From contig WNNJ02000207.1 in NCBI GenBank assembly GCA_012934845.2, positions 83,529 to 147,528 on the forward strand: a stretch of 64,000 nucleotides of DNA, written 5' to 3'. The notes beneath the pieces are model-generated. The model made no database searches, was not told where the DNA came from, and saw nothing but the letters and a program-made list of their open reading frames with translations. Of the stretch, positions 1 to 8,378 are shown piece by piece. A program made the translations under genes and the position numbers. Position 1 is the first letter of the stretch. Each line of letters opens with the position of its first letter. The DNA is from Pomphorhynchus laevis (Eukaryota; Acanthocephala; Palaeacanthocephala; Echinorhynchida; Pomphorhynchidae).

Positions 1-80
1 CGCAGATATTAATACTACGAATAATTGATAATGAAGAAACAACTTAGCGAGTGTAATTTCAAAGTCTGAACAAAAAACAA

Positions 81-112
81 TTTCACGGGATCCGTTTGAG
101 GATCCCGTGAAA
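81..112. repeat. Perfect foldback hairpin, 13-bp arms
   Basis: Arms 81-93 and 100-112 are exact reverse complements (arm TTTCACGGGATCC) around a 6-base loop. It ends in a run of A and abuts the stray UBA5 exon-1 copy. It is one of several perfect short-loop foldbacks in the window. It could be a real rearrangement scar or an assembly or library artefact; nothing in it looks like a gene. Confidence 0.75.
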
Positions 113-119
113 AAAAAAT

Positions 120-268
120 TATTCATTTTTTGCTGGATGTCCTTTAAAAGCTTGATAGATCCGTCACTCTCGCAAACTTTATCGGACATATTTTTTTCTA
201 TAAAGAGAAATAAAAATTCAAATCAGTAAAAGTAAAATAATGTATCCTCAAAAAAGATACTATACTCC
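120..268 (-). pseudogene. Partial duplicate of UBA5 exon 1 and its 5' flank
   Basis: This stretch is nearly identical to 1017-1164, which holds the start of the UBA5-like gene. It contains the start codon (187-189, minus) and about the first 24 codons ([15 protein letters not shown]...), then breaks off at an A-rich run. It lies downstream (in gene orientation) of UBA5 exon 5, so it cannot be a normal exon. The right boundary with the original falls in the word ATACTATACTCCAT, which is also at the edge of the palindrome at 1150-1197. I read it as a small duplicated fragment, not a second gene, although the window edge prevents seeing what lies further left. Confidence 0.8.
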
Positions 269-376
269 ATTAATATAAAAAATTATTATTATTTTTTTAA
301 ATAATATTATTTGAAAAAATACTTATATACTAAATGCATTATGGAATATTTAAAAAAGCGGTTTTATACCTTATAC

Positions 377-1086
377 TTTTCACAAAATTTGGAAACTCTC
401 TGATTGAAGTTATATCACAGTTATGATACTCGATTGCAACGTCAGGATTGATCTCACTTTAATATTAAATAATAATTCAACTTCTGATAATATCATACTT
501 AAGTATTGAAGCAGCTGCTTCAACTTTCGTCAAACCACTATGTTTGGGTTGGTAGAATAGTCTGTTCATATTTGCAAGTTCAACAACATCAAAGTCATAA
601 AGAATAAGCTAAGTCGAATAAAACAATTTCACGATAAATGGTATTAAGAAGGAAATTGATATTTATATTACCTTTCCAATACCACACCGAGTAAGCATTT
701 CAGCGGCTACGCTGCCAACACCTCCTACACCAACTATTATTACGGTAAAATTGCGAATTTCCTAAACATAGATGTAAGACATATAAGTGAGTGTGTAGGT
801 ACAGCGCTATACACGATAATTCGATACTATGCCCATCTTCTGCAAGGCCATAAGTCGACTTAAACATTAAGAAAAAAATTAACACTATGATTTTAAGTAT
901 ATACCTATAAGGATTAGAATCTGTTACTTGGTCTGAAATGCATAGGATTTTTTCACGTTTTACTTTTTTATCGCTTTCTTTATTACTGCCGTGTTTGTTC
1001 ATTAATACTTCCAACATATTCATTTTTTGCTGGATGTCCTTTAAAAGCTTGATAGATCCGTCACTCTCGCAAACTTTATCGGACAT
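377..1086 (-). CDS. UBA5: UBA5-like E1 enzyme, 5' five exons (partial gene)
   Basis: UBA5 is the E1 that adenylates the ubiquitin-like protein UFM1 in ufmylation. Five exons can be joined with consensus GT/AG sites and continuous phase: 1086-905, 858-813, 761-672, 608-499, 456-377; introns are 42-63 bases. The spliced product (about 169 residues) carries the family hallmarks: [15 protein letters not shown], then the nucleotide-binding loop [19 protein letters not shown], then [15 protein letters not shown] and [13 protein letters not shown]. The adenylation domain is therefore begun here; the catalytic cysteine region and the C-terminal UFM1/UFC1-binding part are not in the window. Left of exon 5 there is only AT-rich DNA and a stray exon-1 copy, so the gene is either truncated or continues beyond a long intron outside the window. 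The start codon at 1084-1086 is supported by the duplicated fragment having the same ATG. Confidence 0.9.
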
Positions 1087-1149
1087 ATCTTTTTCTATAA
1101 AGAGAAAAATTCAAATCAGTAAAAGTAAAATAATGTATCCTCAAAAAAG

Positions 1150-1197
1150 ATACTATACTCCATGACGACATTAAGATGTCGTCATGGAGTATAGTAT
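1150..1197. repeat. Perfect palindrome, 22-bp arms, 4-base loop
   Basis: Arms 1150-1171 and 1176-1197 are exact reverse complements around TAAG. The left arm fuses the UBA5 5' flank (ending CTATACTCCAT) with a 24-base piece also found inside a LINE fragment at about 2444-2467. The palindrome thus marks a junction between host and LINE DNA and looks like a snap-back scar. No coding role is apparent. Confidence 0.9.
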
Positions 1198-1258
1198 GGG
1201 AACGTCAAACACATCAAAACATTGTTTGTCAACAAGATTACGAAGTCACCGATAAAAG

Positions 1259-1490
1259 TCAGTGTTCGTCAGTATTTTTTAAACTCACAGGTAGCATTAA
1301 GCCCCCGTCACCGTCAATAGAGGATAACACTGTTGCGAAGGACGGATTTTCTTGTCCAATATAGACAGCTTTACCGCGGGAAGAACGATAACCTCGGATA
1401 CACATCGACGCGGCCCGACACAGAGCTAAACTGATCTCACTTTTCATACGGTTCATACACTGTGCGTAAGTGCAGTTCCGGTAGTATGTG
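1259..1490 (-). mobile_element. 3' fragment of an RLE-type LINE (minus)
   Basis: Reading on the minus strand, the segment KSEISLALCRAASMCIRG followed by YRSSRGKA matches the extreme C-terminus of the RLE-type LINEs of the 19.6-32.6 kb array (for example IGIQLARSISMCIRGPRSAR). Only about 40 codons of recognisable element remain; the rest of the open frame to 1259 is probably 3' flank. It lies head-to-head with a similar fragment on the plus strand, but the two sequences differ, so they come from different elements. Confidence 0.6.
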
Positions 1491-1705
1491 CGGTTTCCGG
1501 TAGTATGAGTCAAGATGCCGATAGAATTTTGAAAAATATTGCTAAAATGCAAAATGTCAGAACCGGCCGTGAGTACGCTGATGTTATTTGCCAATTAAGA
1601 AGAAAGATTGGATTCGCCTTGGTACAGGCAGCTTATCACGCAATAAGAGGTAGTCGCTCCACAAGAGGCAATCCTATCATTAAAATAAATCGCATATGAC
1701 GAATG
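1491..1705 (+). mobile_element. 3' fragment of an RLE-type LINE (plus)
   Basis: The 64-codon frame at 1505-1699 contains RILKNIAKMQNVRTGREYAD and ICQLRRKIGFALVQAAYHAI then RGSRSTRG, aligned by eye with the C-terminal tail of RLE-type LINEs (LLRRIASKLANKRASRYPDE, LTKLRTRLGLLLAK). It is 5' truncated; RT and endonuclease are missing. Stop codon at 1697-1699 is where the array elements also stop. Confidence 0.65.
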
Positions 1706-1752
1706 AAGATATCGCGATAAGTGAAAATAAATTTTCTTTGCTTTGAAAAAAA

Positions 1753-2470
1753 TTACAAGTTATAGCCAAATGGCTGTTTCAACTGATCACACAGGAAAAC
1801 TATGAAAAAAAGAAAAGAAAAAATAAGTAAATAGCGGTTGCATAATATTGTACACATACGGAATGCAATGATCGTTGATCCACTGATGCAGTTAAACTTT
1901 AAATTGATAAAGTCCTTGGTACATGCTATTTCTCCTGGCAAGGTGTTCCAGGCGTTTAATGCTCGATGTGAGAGCCTAGCCCAACTCACTACTTTACCGT
2001 GGGGAAACTTAAATAGTTTCAATGGGTGAATACGACGCGTCTATGTACAAACTTTAACATAGCATGAAGGAAAACCATCTATCCTATTAACCATTCGCCA
2101 TAGTGCAATAAAATCTAGGTAATATAGCCTCTAACCCACAGATGGTATTTTTAGAAATTCAAGCCGTTCACGATATGAATATGATCCATCCATACACATT
2201 CGAGAACCTCTACGAAAAACTGACTCTAGTCTATTGAACTCTCCCTTAATGTACGGAAAAACTGCTTGCACGCAGTACTCTATATGCGGGCGAACAAGAG
2301 CGCAGTAAAGCCGTTTGAAAACGCATGGATTAATACGATTAAATGCATTTTTGACCCAGTACATAGCCTGCAAAGCCTTGCTATATGCAAACTCTGAATT
2401 TAACCGAGATTTCAATATCCTATGTACCATGACACCCAAATCCCTATACTCCATGACGACATTAAGAATT
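1753..2470 (-). mobile_element. 3' fragment of a CR1/Jockey-like APE LINE (minus)
   Basis: Minus-strand frames at 2454-2131 (YRDLGVMVHRI, VKNAFNRINPCVFKRLYCAL, VRPHIEYCVQAVFPYIKG) and 2022-1753 (LFKFPHGKVVSWARLSHRAL, NAWNTLP) match the end of ORF2 of the LINE at 15.4-19.6 kb (HRDLGIILNNDLK; LFKFPHGEIRSVCRFSHRAL). The two parts are in different frames, so there is at least one frameshift or small deletion between 2131 and 2022. Endonuclease and most of the RT are gone (5' truncation). Confidence 0.8.
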
Positions 2471-2527
2471 GAAGTTCCTAGGCGAAAATGACGGTAATCG
2501 CAACGCCTTCCATCTTTCGTGGAAAGG

Positions 2528-3530
2528 TGTGAAGTTTGAAAGCGAATTAAATTTCGTTTCTCCCGGCCATCGACTACAGAATAGCTGATTAAAGCGATTC
2601 AGCCATTTGAAAGGCTTAATGTCGATTTTAAAGGACCACTACTATCAAATAACGAAAATATTTATGTTATGTGTATAGTCAATTTATTTCCCAGATATCC
2701 ATTCGTTTTTCCATGTAAGGATATGTCCTCTGCAACCGTAATAAAGTGCTTTAAATCCATATTCGGTCTATTCGGCCCTTCAGCGTACATGCACAGTGAT
2801 CGAGAAATGTATTTCATGTCTAAAGAACTACGGCGATTTTTGTTATCGAACGGTACTGCGAAAAGTTATTCCAGCGCGTACCACCCTCAAGGAAATTGAC
2901 TCGTCGAGCATTACAACGGCATCATTTTGTCATCGATAATGGTATCGTTATACTCGAAAAATCTTTCGCTTTCGTGCTGGCAAGACGTCATGGTTCAGAC
3001 TTTGGTTGCTGTTAGAAGCTTGCTATCAACTAGCACGAATTCTCTACAGCAGATCGGTTATTTGGATTCAAACGACGTTTGAGAAATATAAATGAAATTA
3101 TATCCTGGCTAAGATCTGATGTTTCCGTATGAGTGAAGCGTGACAGAGCTGGAAAATAAGACGACAAAGTCGGTAAAGCGAAGGTCGTATAATCGAATCC
3201 TTACTACAGTCAAATTTTACGATCAGATGGAAAAGTTGTGACAGTTTCAAATAGTAAACTACCACGGGGTCCGGATGGTTGTCATCAAAATGAGAGCGGA
3301 TCTCAAAAATTAAATGATAATCCACATATACAAGACGAATGTATACAGCTAATTCAGGACGATATTTGAGACCATCAAAGTACCGATAATCACGTTGTAA
3401 ACCGTCGCTCAACACGGCAATGAAGTATACCAGGATACCTGAGAGACTATGATTGTGAACAACATACAAATTAAAGCAGCTTGAAAGAATTTCATATACT
3501 ATATTCATATTGAACTTATTATGTTGTATT
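2528..3530 (+). mobile_element. Ty3/gypsy fossil: integrase and Pol C-terminus
   Basis: A plus-strand remnant of a Ty3/gypsy-family LTR element. Visible parts: the integrase zinc-finger tail, the integrase core (DFKGP, then SDREMYFMSKELRRFLLSNG, YHPQGN) and, to about 3500, a decayed Pol C-terminal tail. A second, very similar copy of the integrase part is at 12.65-13.55 kb; the match stops near 3152. The copy is clearly broken (several breaks) and has no LTRs that I can see. Age: older than the nearly intact element at 42.8-46.0 kb. Confidence 0.8.
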
Positions 3531-3609
3531 GAACTTATTTGTTATTCTTTGTAGATTGTTATAATAAAGAATAAACCGTAAGCTTTTCTCTAATACAATA
3601 TAATTTTTC
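3531..3609. other. Short AT-rich spacer
   Basis: AT-rich sequence with no gene. The word TTGTCGATATAATNACA at its end recurs at about 4150-4166 in front of a second L2-like fragment, so the boundary with the next element is uncertain. Confidence 0.4.
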
Positions 3610-4030
3610 ATAAATTGTTGTCGATATAATTACAGATCCACATATCCTGCTCAATTCTCCTGGCCACCATCCACATCCGCATCCAACTCCGCCTTCTTCT
3701 GGTCACTTTCCGTCTCATCGCTGTCGGCTCCTCGTCCTTCATCAACATCCTTTTCTTAGACGACACTCGCCACACATTTTCATCGCAGTGCTACCGTTAT
3801 TTCCTCTTACTCTACGTTCCCAATTACTCCAACAACTACAGTCTTCAATCCTTCATCGTTGTCGCCCCACACGCCTGGAATCAGCTCCCTCTCGAAATCA
3901 GCCGCTCTCCCTCCTTTATCACATTCAAATACTGCCTCCGTTCCAGACTTCTCGACAAATTTTTAGATTTTTCGTGGTCACGCAAGCGTGCGCCGGCACG
4001 GATTTGACACGTAAAAATAAATCCTTTTTT
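3610..4030 (+). mobile_element. 3' end of an L2-like LINE
   Basis: Matches the ends of the L2-like LINEs at 8.4-12.6 kb (minus) and 41.5-47.1 kb (plus): coding remnant HIRIQLRLLLVTFRLIAVGS, then SNYSNNYSLQSFIVVAPHAW and NQLPLEI. The 3' UTR at about 3968-4020 has the family's hairpin (GTGGTCACGCAAGCGTGC ... GACACG) followed by AAATAAATCCTTTTTT. It is 5' truncated to about 420 bp and carries frameshifts. Confidence 0.8.
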
Positions 4031-4037
4031 ATGGTGT

Positions 4038-4122
4038 TGTGTAATAACAATGACGACAAGAACGAATGACGGCTTTATTCAAGAATATCTAGAACATAAC
4101 GTAATAAAGTCAGATTACAACA
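4038..4122. repeat. Possible solo LTR of a Ty3/gypsy element
   Basis: An 85-bp block starting TGTGTAATAAC and ending TTACAACA resembles the 98-bp LTR at 42799-42896 (TGTGATAACC ... GGCTTTTATTC ... CCACA), including the shared core GGCTTTATTCAAGAAT. No clear target duplication was found. Tentative. Confidence 0.35.
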
Positions 4123-4134
4123 TTATGAATGTTA

Positions 4135-4245
4135 AATTATAAATAAATTATTGTCGATATAATCACACATTAACATATATTGCTAAACTCTCCTGGCAAC
4201 TATCCACATCTGCATCCAACTCCACCTTCTTCTCAAAACTTTTGG
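4135..4245 (+). mobile_element. Short L2-like LINE fragment
   Basis: About 110 bp repeats the start of the 3610-4030 fragment (TTGTCGATATAAT, then ATCCACATCTGCATCCAACT, CCTTCTTCTC) at roughly 85 percent identity by eye. No coding capacity. Confidence 0.6.
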
Positions 4246-4289
4246 AATATAAAACGCCGTTTATGCTTTTAGCGTTTAATGGATGAGAT

Positions 4290-4770
4290 TATCCATTATT
4301 TATGCATTCGAATCAGTTGGTCCCCATTAGATGTATCACCTCTCATGAATGTGGAGGGTTTTGGCAAGGTCTTACAGCATATAAGTGCCTAGCTGATTTG
4401 GGATCTGAAGTGTGTCAGATTGCTAGAGATGATATTATTTACACAAGGGAAATCACGTCTTAAGAGAATTGATGACTGTTCGGAAAAGTCGGGCTTTGCG
4501 TGGACACAATTTTACTTTAGCCCATCGCCGAGTTATACGCTCTAAAACTGTACAATTTGGACACCGAATCGTAGGTAAGTGGAACCGATTAAGTGAAGAA
4601 ATTGTCAACTCAAGATCGGTTTCAGCATTCAAACATAAACTTTTGTGACTTTTGTTTGTGAGTCTTTTTTTCTTTACTTTTCCTTTTCTTTTTTTTAACA
4701 GTGCAACTGTGAGCTTTGCTCGTCTGTTTGTCGAAATAATAATAATAATAATAATAATTACTCGCACTGG
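4290..4770 (+). mobile_element. 3' end of a CR1/Jockey-like LINE with (AAT)n tail
   Basis: From about 4470 the plus strand reads TVRKSRALRGHNFTLAHRRV, IRSKTVQFGHRIVGKWNRLS, EEIVNSRSVSAFKHKLL and a stop near 4646, matching the C-terminus of the next LINE (LRGHGLTLRRERIRKSRAVQ). After a pyrimidine-rich 3' UTR it ends in an (AAT)n run at 4735-4760. The next LINE begins directly after that tail. The piece upstream of 4470 is degraded. Confidence 0.75.
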
Positions 4771-7668
4771 TGTGAATAAAAGTCAAAGTATATTTTATTG
4801 TAATGTTCGGAGCTTGTTACAGAAAGTCGATGAGCTAAAGTTTAGGATCGAGTCTGTTAATCCAATTATAGTTGGTATTACAGAATCTTGGCTTAATTGT
4901 GATGTATCCGATGCTGAGGTATCCATCCCAGGCTATTCTTTGTTCCGTAGTGATCGGATAGGGGGTAGGGGTGGTGGCGTAGCTCTCTTTATGAGAGACG
5001 AAGTTAAGGTGCGCGTTTTGAGTAAGTCGTCTATTGATAGAGTTGAGAGTTTGTGGTGTCAGTTGAAGTTTGATAACAGCTCACCCATCATACTGGGTCT
5101 TGTGTATCGTGCTCCTAAGGCAATATCTAAGAAACTCATCGAAGAGATAGAGTTGTATACGCGAGGAGATTGTGATACTGTGATAATTGGGGATCTGAAT
5201 ATGCCAGATGTTGAATGGACTTCGAATACGGTTCTTCCTACTTGTGATAGTGAATCTTGTGACCTTATAGAGTGTTTTGCTTATTGTGGCCTTGCTCAAT
5301 TTGTTGATGTACATACTCGCTTTTCAAGTTGTAGTTCTTCCCTTCTTGATCTTTGCCTATCGACAAACAGTCAATTAATCAGTAGTATCCAATATGATTC
5401 TCATGTTGGTTTGTCTGATCACTGTGTAGTTAAAGTTTTGCTAAATATACAAATGAGGGTGTTTCATCATGCTCGGTACAAACGTCAGATTAATGTTTTT
5501 CGGGCGAACTATGATGTTATTACATCAAAGCTGCATAGAGTAAGTTGGCCTGATCCGGCTGTTGTCGGAGTTGACGAGGCATGGGATCATTTTCGCGTGA
5601 CGCTTTATTCTCTAATGGTAAAATTCTCACCTTTGAAGTCTAAGACTAGTCGGAAAAGCGCTCGTTGGTTTGATACTGAGCTGGCTACTGCGATGAAGGC
5701 TCGTGACTTCAGTTTCAAATGCTTTAAGGGTGGGTTTTGTGAATATGGTGTTTATAAGCAGGCGAGAAATTTCTTCAATTCTTTAAAGCGACATAAGCGC
5801 TATTTATTTGAAAATGGTCTAGCTCATAGTTGTAGACATGATCCCAAAGCTCTCTTTCTATATGTGAATAGCAGTAGGAACGCTAATAAAACAATTGGCC
5901 AATATTTTGATAGCGTTATTGAAGACGACCTTGCTGAGATGTTCTCAAGGCATTTTTACTTGTACAAAGAGACTACAAACGAGTATTCTGAACCTATATA
6001 GAACAGTGAGACGATAAGAGGTGCTAGTGTTTCATATCCTAGTTTAGACATCGCTAATTTGATAACTCCTGAGAAAGTTTTAGCTGAACTGCATCGTCTT
6101 AAAGAGACAAACTCCAAAGGTGCTGATTTGTTACCTTCGATATATCTTCGTCGAATAGCAGACTCAATATATACACCACTTTGTAACATATTTCGACAAT
6201 CTATTATTGATACGAATCTGCCAAAAGAGTGGAAACAATCGATCATTCACCCCATCTTCAAAAAGGGTGATAGATCTTCAGTAGACAATTATAGACCAGT
6301 AAGTATTACTTGCTTATGTTGTAGAATGTTAGAGCGAATTATACATGGTTATATGGTCAAGTTTTATAGTGAGAATAATGTAATAGCTTCTGAGCAACAT
6401 GGTTTCCGTAAGGGTTATTCGACAGTTACTAATCTACTCGCTGCCCATCTTGATTGGTCAGCTAATAAAGCCGTATCAATTGCTACTGACATCATATTCT
6501 TCGATTTCTCTAAGGCATTTGACAGAGTAGACCATAGACTCCTCCTAAATAAACTAGAGAAAAGTGGCATTCCATTTTTGCTTGTTAGATGGACTGAATC
6601 GTTTTTAAGCAATCGTAGTTATTGTGTGCATGTAGATAATTTTTACTCTTCTTCGCGGCCATGTATAGGGGTGCGTCAAGGTTCAGTATTGGGTCCATTG
6701 TTATTTAGTGTCTACATCAACGATATCCCGGAATTTATTGATTCTCGGATGCTTTTATATGCAGACGATTTGAAAATCTGGCGGGCAATTCGTTCACCCA
6801 ATGATATAGTCAAACTGCAACGGGATATCGATGAAGTCGAAAATTGGGCACTGCACAATAGGTTGATTGTAAATATATCAAAATGCAAACATTTACGTGT
6901 TCATGGCGGAAATGCTCAATCTTTAGTTAATTATAGCTTTCAAAGCAGTGATATAGAACGAGTGAACAAATATAAGGACTTGGGAGTGTGGATAAACAGT
7001 GATTTGAGTACCGTCACACATACTGAACATGCTTGTTCAAATGCGTTGGGGATAATCGGTCAACTTCGACGCACTTTCATTGCACTCAATCAATTTGCCC
7101 TACGTCCGCTAATCTTTGCTCATGTGTTGAGCCGTCTTCTATATGCTGCGCCGTGTGTGTATCCCCAAAATTCAAAAGAACATATTAGTTCAGAGAGGGT
7201 ACTTCATAGAGCTACCAAGCTAGCACCGCAACTGAAATTTTTGTCGTACCCTGATCGATTAAAATCACTTAGACTTGAGACTGTCACGTGGACCCGCCGG
7301 TACATCGATATGAGTATGGTCTGGCAAATTCTTAATGATTTGGATCATCCACTTCGAGATTGTCTTCATTTGCGCTCACCCAATATCCTCCGAGGCCATG
7401 GTTTAACCCTGCGACGTGAAAGGATAAGAAAATCACGAGCTGTCCAATTTGATCGGCGAGTTGTATCTCTGTGGAATAGGCTTGGAGAGTCAACAGTGTG
7501 CAGTAGCAATATCAACGAATTCAAAAAGAAATTACGGATGGAGGATGCCATGGGGAAAGCTGATTTTCCGTATTTGTGATACTTTTATTATATTTTCTTT
7601 TTTCTGCAGTGAACCAGCCAATTAAGCCATGCTTTTATGTGCTGTTGAAACATTAATAATAATAATTA
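4771..7668 (+). mobile_element. 5'-truncated CR1/Jockey-like APE LINE, nearly intact ORF2
   Basis: A 2.9-kb LINE that starts at the first strand of the endonuclease domain and ends in a TAA-rich tail (about 7652-7668). It carries endonuclease, reverse transcriptase and C-terminal region of ORF2; ORF1 and the 5' UTR are absent, the ordinary outcome of incomplete reverse transcription. It follows the (AAT)n tail of another LINE and is followed by a Ty3/gypsy fossil whose sequence begins at the ATTATT edge. A relative of the same family is at 37.2-39.2 kb (minus). Confidence 0.85.
4772..7579 (+). pseudogene. LINE ORF2: endonuclease and reverse transcriptase, one in-frame stop
   Basis: The reading frame is continuous from 4772 to 7579 except for a single TAG at 5999-6001; the codons after it (NSETIRGASVSYPSLDIANL, ITPEKVLAEL) keep the same frame and match the family. 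Domains: APE endonuclease with FYCNVRSLLQKVDELK, GITESWL, GGVALF and GDLNMPDVEW (residues about 5-240), then reverse transcriptase with NYRPVSITCLCCRMLERIIH, FFDFSKAFDRVDH, GVRQGSVLGPLLFSVYIND and the catalytic LYADDLKIW near 6755, then the C-terminal LRGHGLTLRRERIRKSRAVQ. The single stop would truncate the protein between endonuclease and RT, so this copy is probably dead, though recently so. Confidence 0.85.
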
Positions 7669-8378
7669 TTGAACGTGAGGGTTTGCAGGGAACTTATGCA
7701 TATTTGGACGATATTTTAGTATGTGGTCACGATGAGGAAGAACACGATTGAAAATTGAACCATTTTATGCGTATAGCTGAGTCTCTTCAACTGATGATAG
7801 CAAAAGAAAAATTAGAATACATATTAAAGGATATTTGATATTTGGGTTACCTTCTTTCATCTGGTACAATTCCTGACACCATAAGAGTCGAACCGTTAAT
7901 GGAAATGAAAGACCCTACTGATCAAAGATCCTGGAAACATGTATAGACTGTTTGCACATTATGCCAAATGGATCGAAAATTTCTCTGACAAAATCAAGCC
8001 ACTATTAACTGGTGAGTTTTCCCTATAACTAAAAATGTGAAAGAAGCAATCGCAATTCTGAAGAAAGACGTTGCATCATCCACCCTCGCAGCAATTGATC
8101 CTTCTTCACAGTTCATTGTCGAGAACGATACATCAAACCATACAATAAATGCAATACTTAGTCAGAATACACGTCCGGTAGCATTTTTTCTCGATCTCTT
8201 TCAAAATCGAATCATAAGCAATCTGCCAAAGAACGTGAAGCTTGTCGTGAATCAATGGATATAGTGGAAAGCATTCGATACTGGAAACCACCTCACTAAT
8301 CATCGGTTCAAACTTATAACTGATCAAAGATCCGTAAGTATATGTTCGGCCATTACAAAGGCAGCCGCATTAAAAAAG
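7669..8378 (+). mobile_element. Ty3/gypsy fossil, left part: RT and RNase H
   Basis: Plus-strand remnant with the RT catalytic region (AYLDDILVCG) and RNase H (IDPSSQFIVENDTSNHTINA, LITDQRS). It is interrupted by the L2-like LINE that follows; matching downstream sequence of the same element type resumes at about 12.65 kb. Broken, with several breaks; no LTR identified. Older than the LINE inserted into it. Confidence 0.75.

Noticed and set aside
1259-1705. Twin priming of one RLE LINE (inverted 5' piece joined to a 3' piece)
   Set aside because: Both pieces are C-terminal ends with different sequences, so they cannot be two parts of one insertion.
3098-3508. 136-codon minus-strand open frame
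   Set aside because: It is antisense to the Ty3/gypsy Pol tail remnant and has no recognisable protein features.
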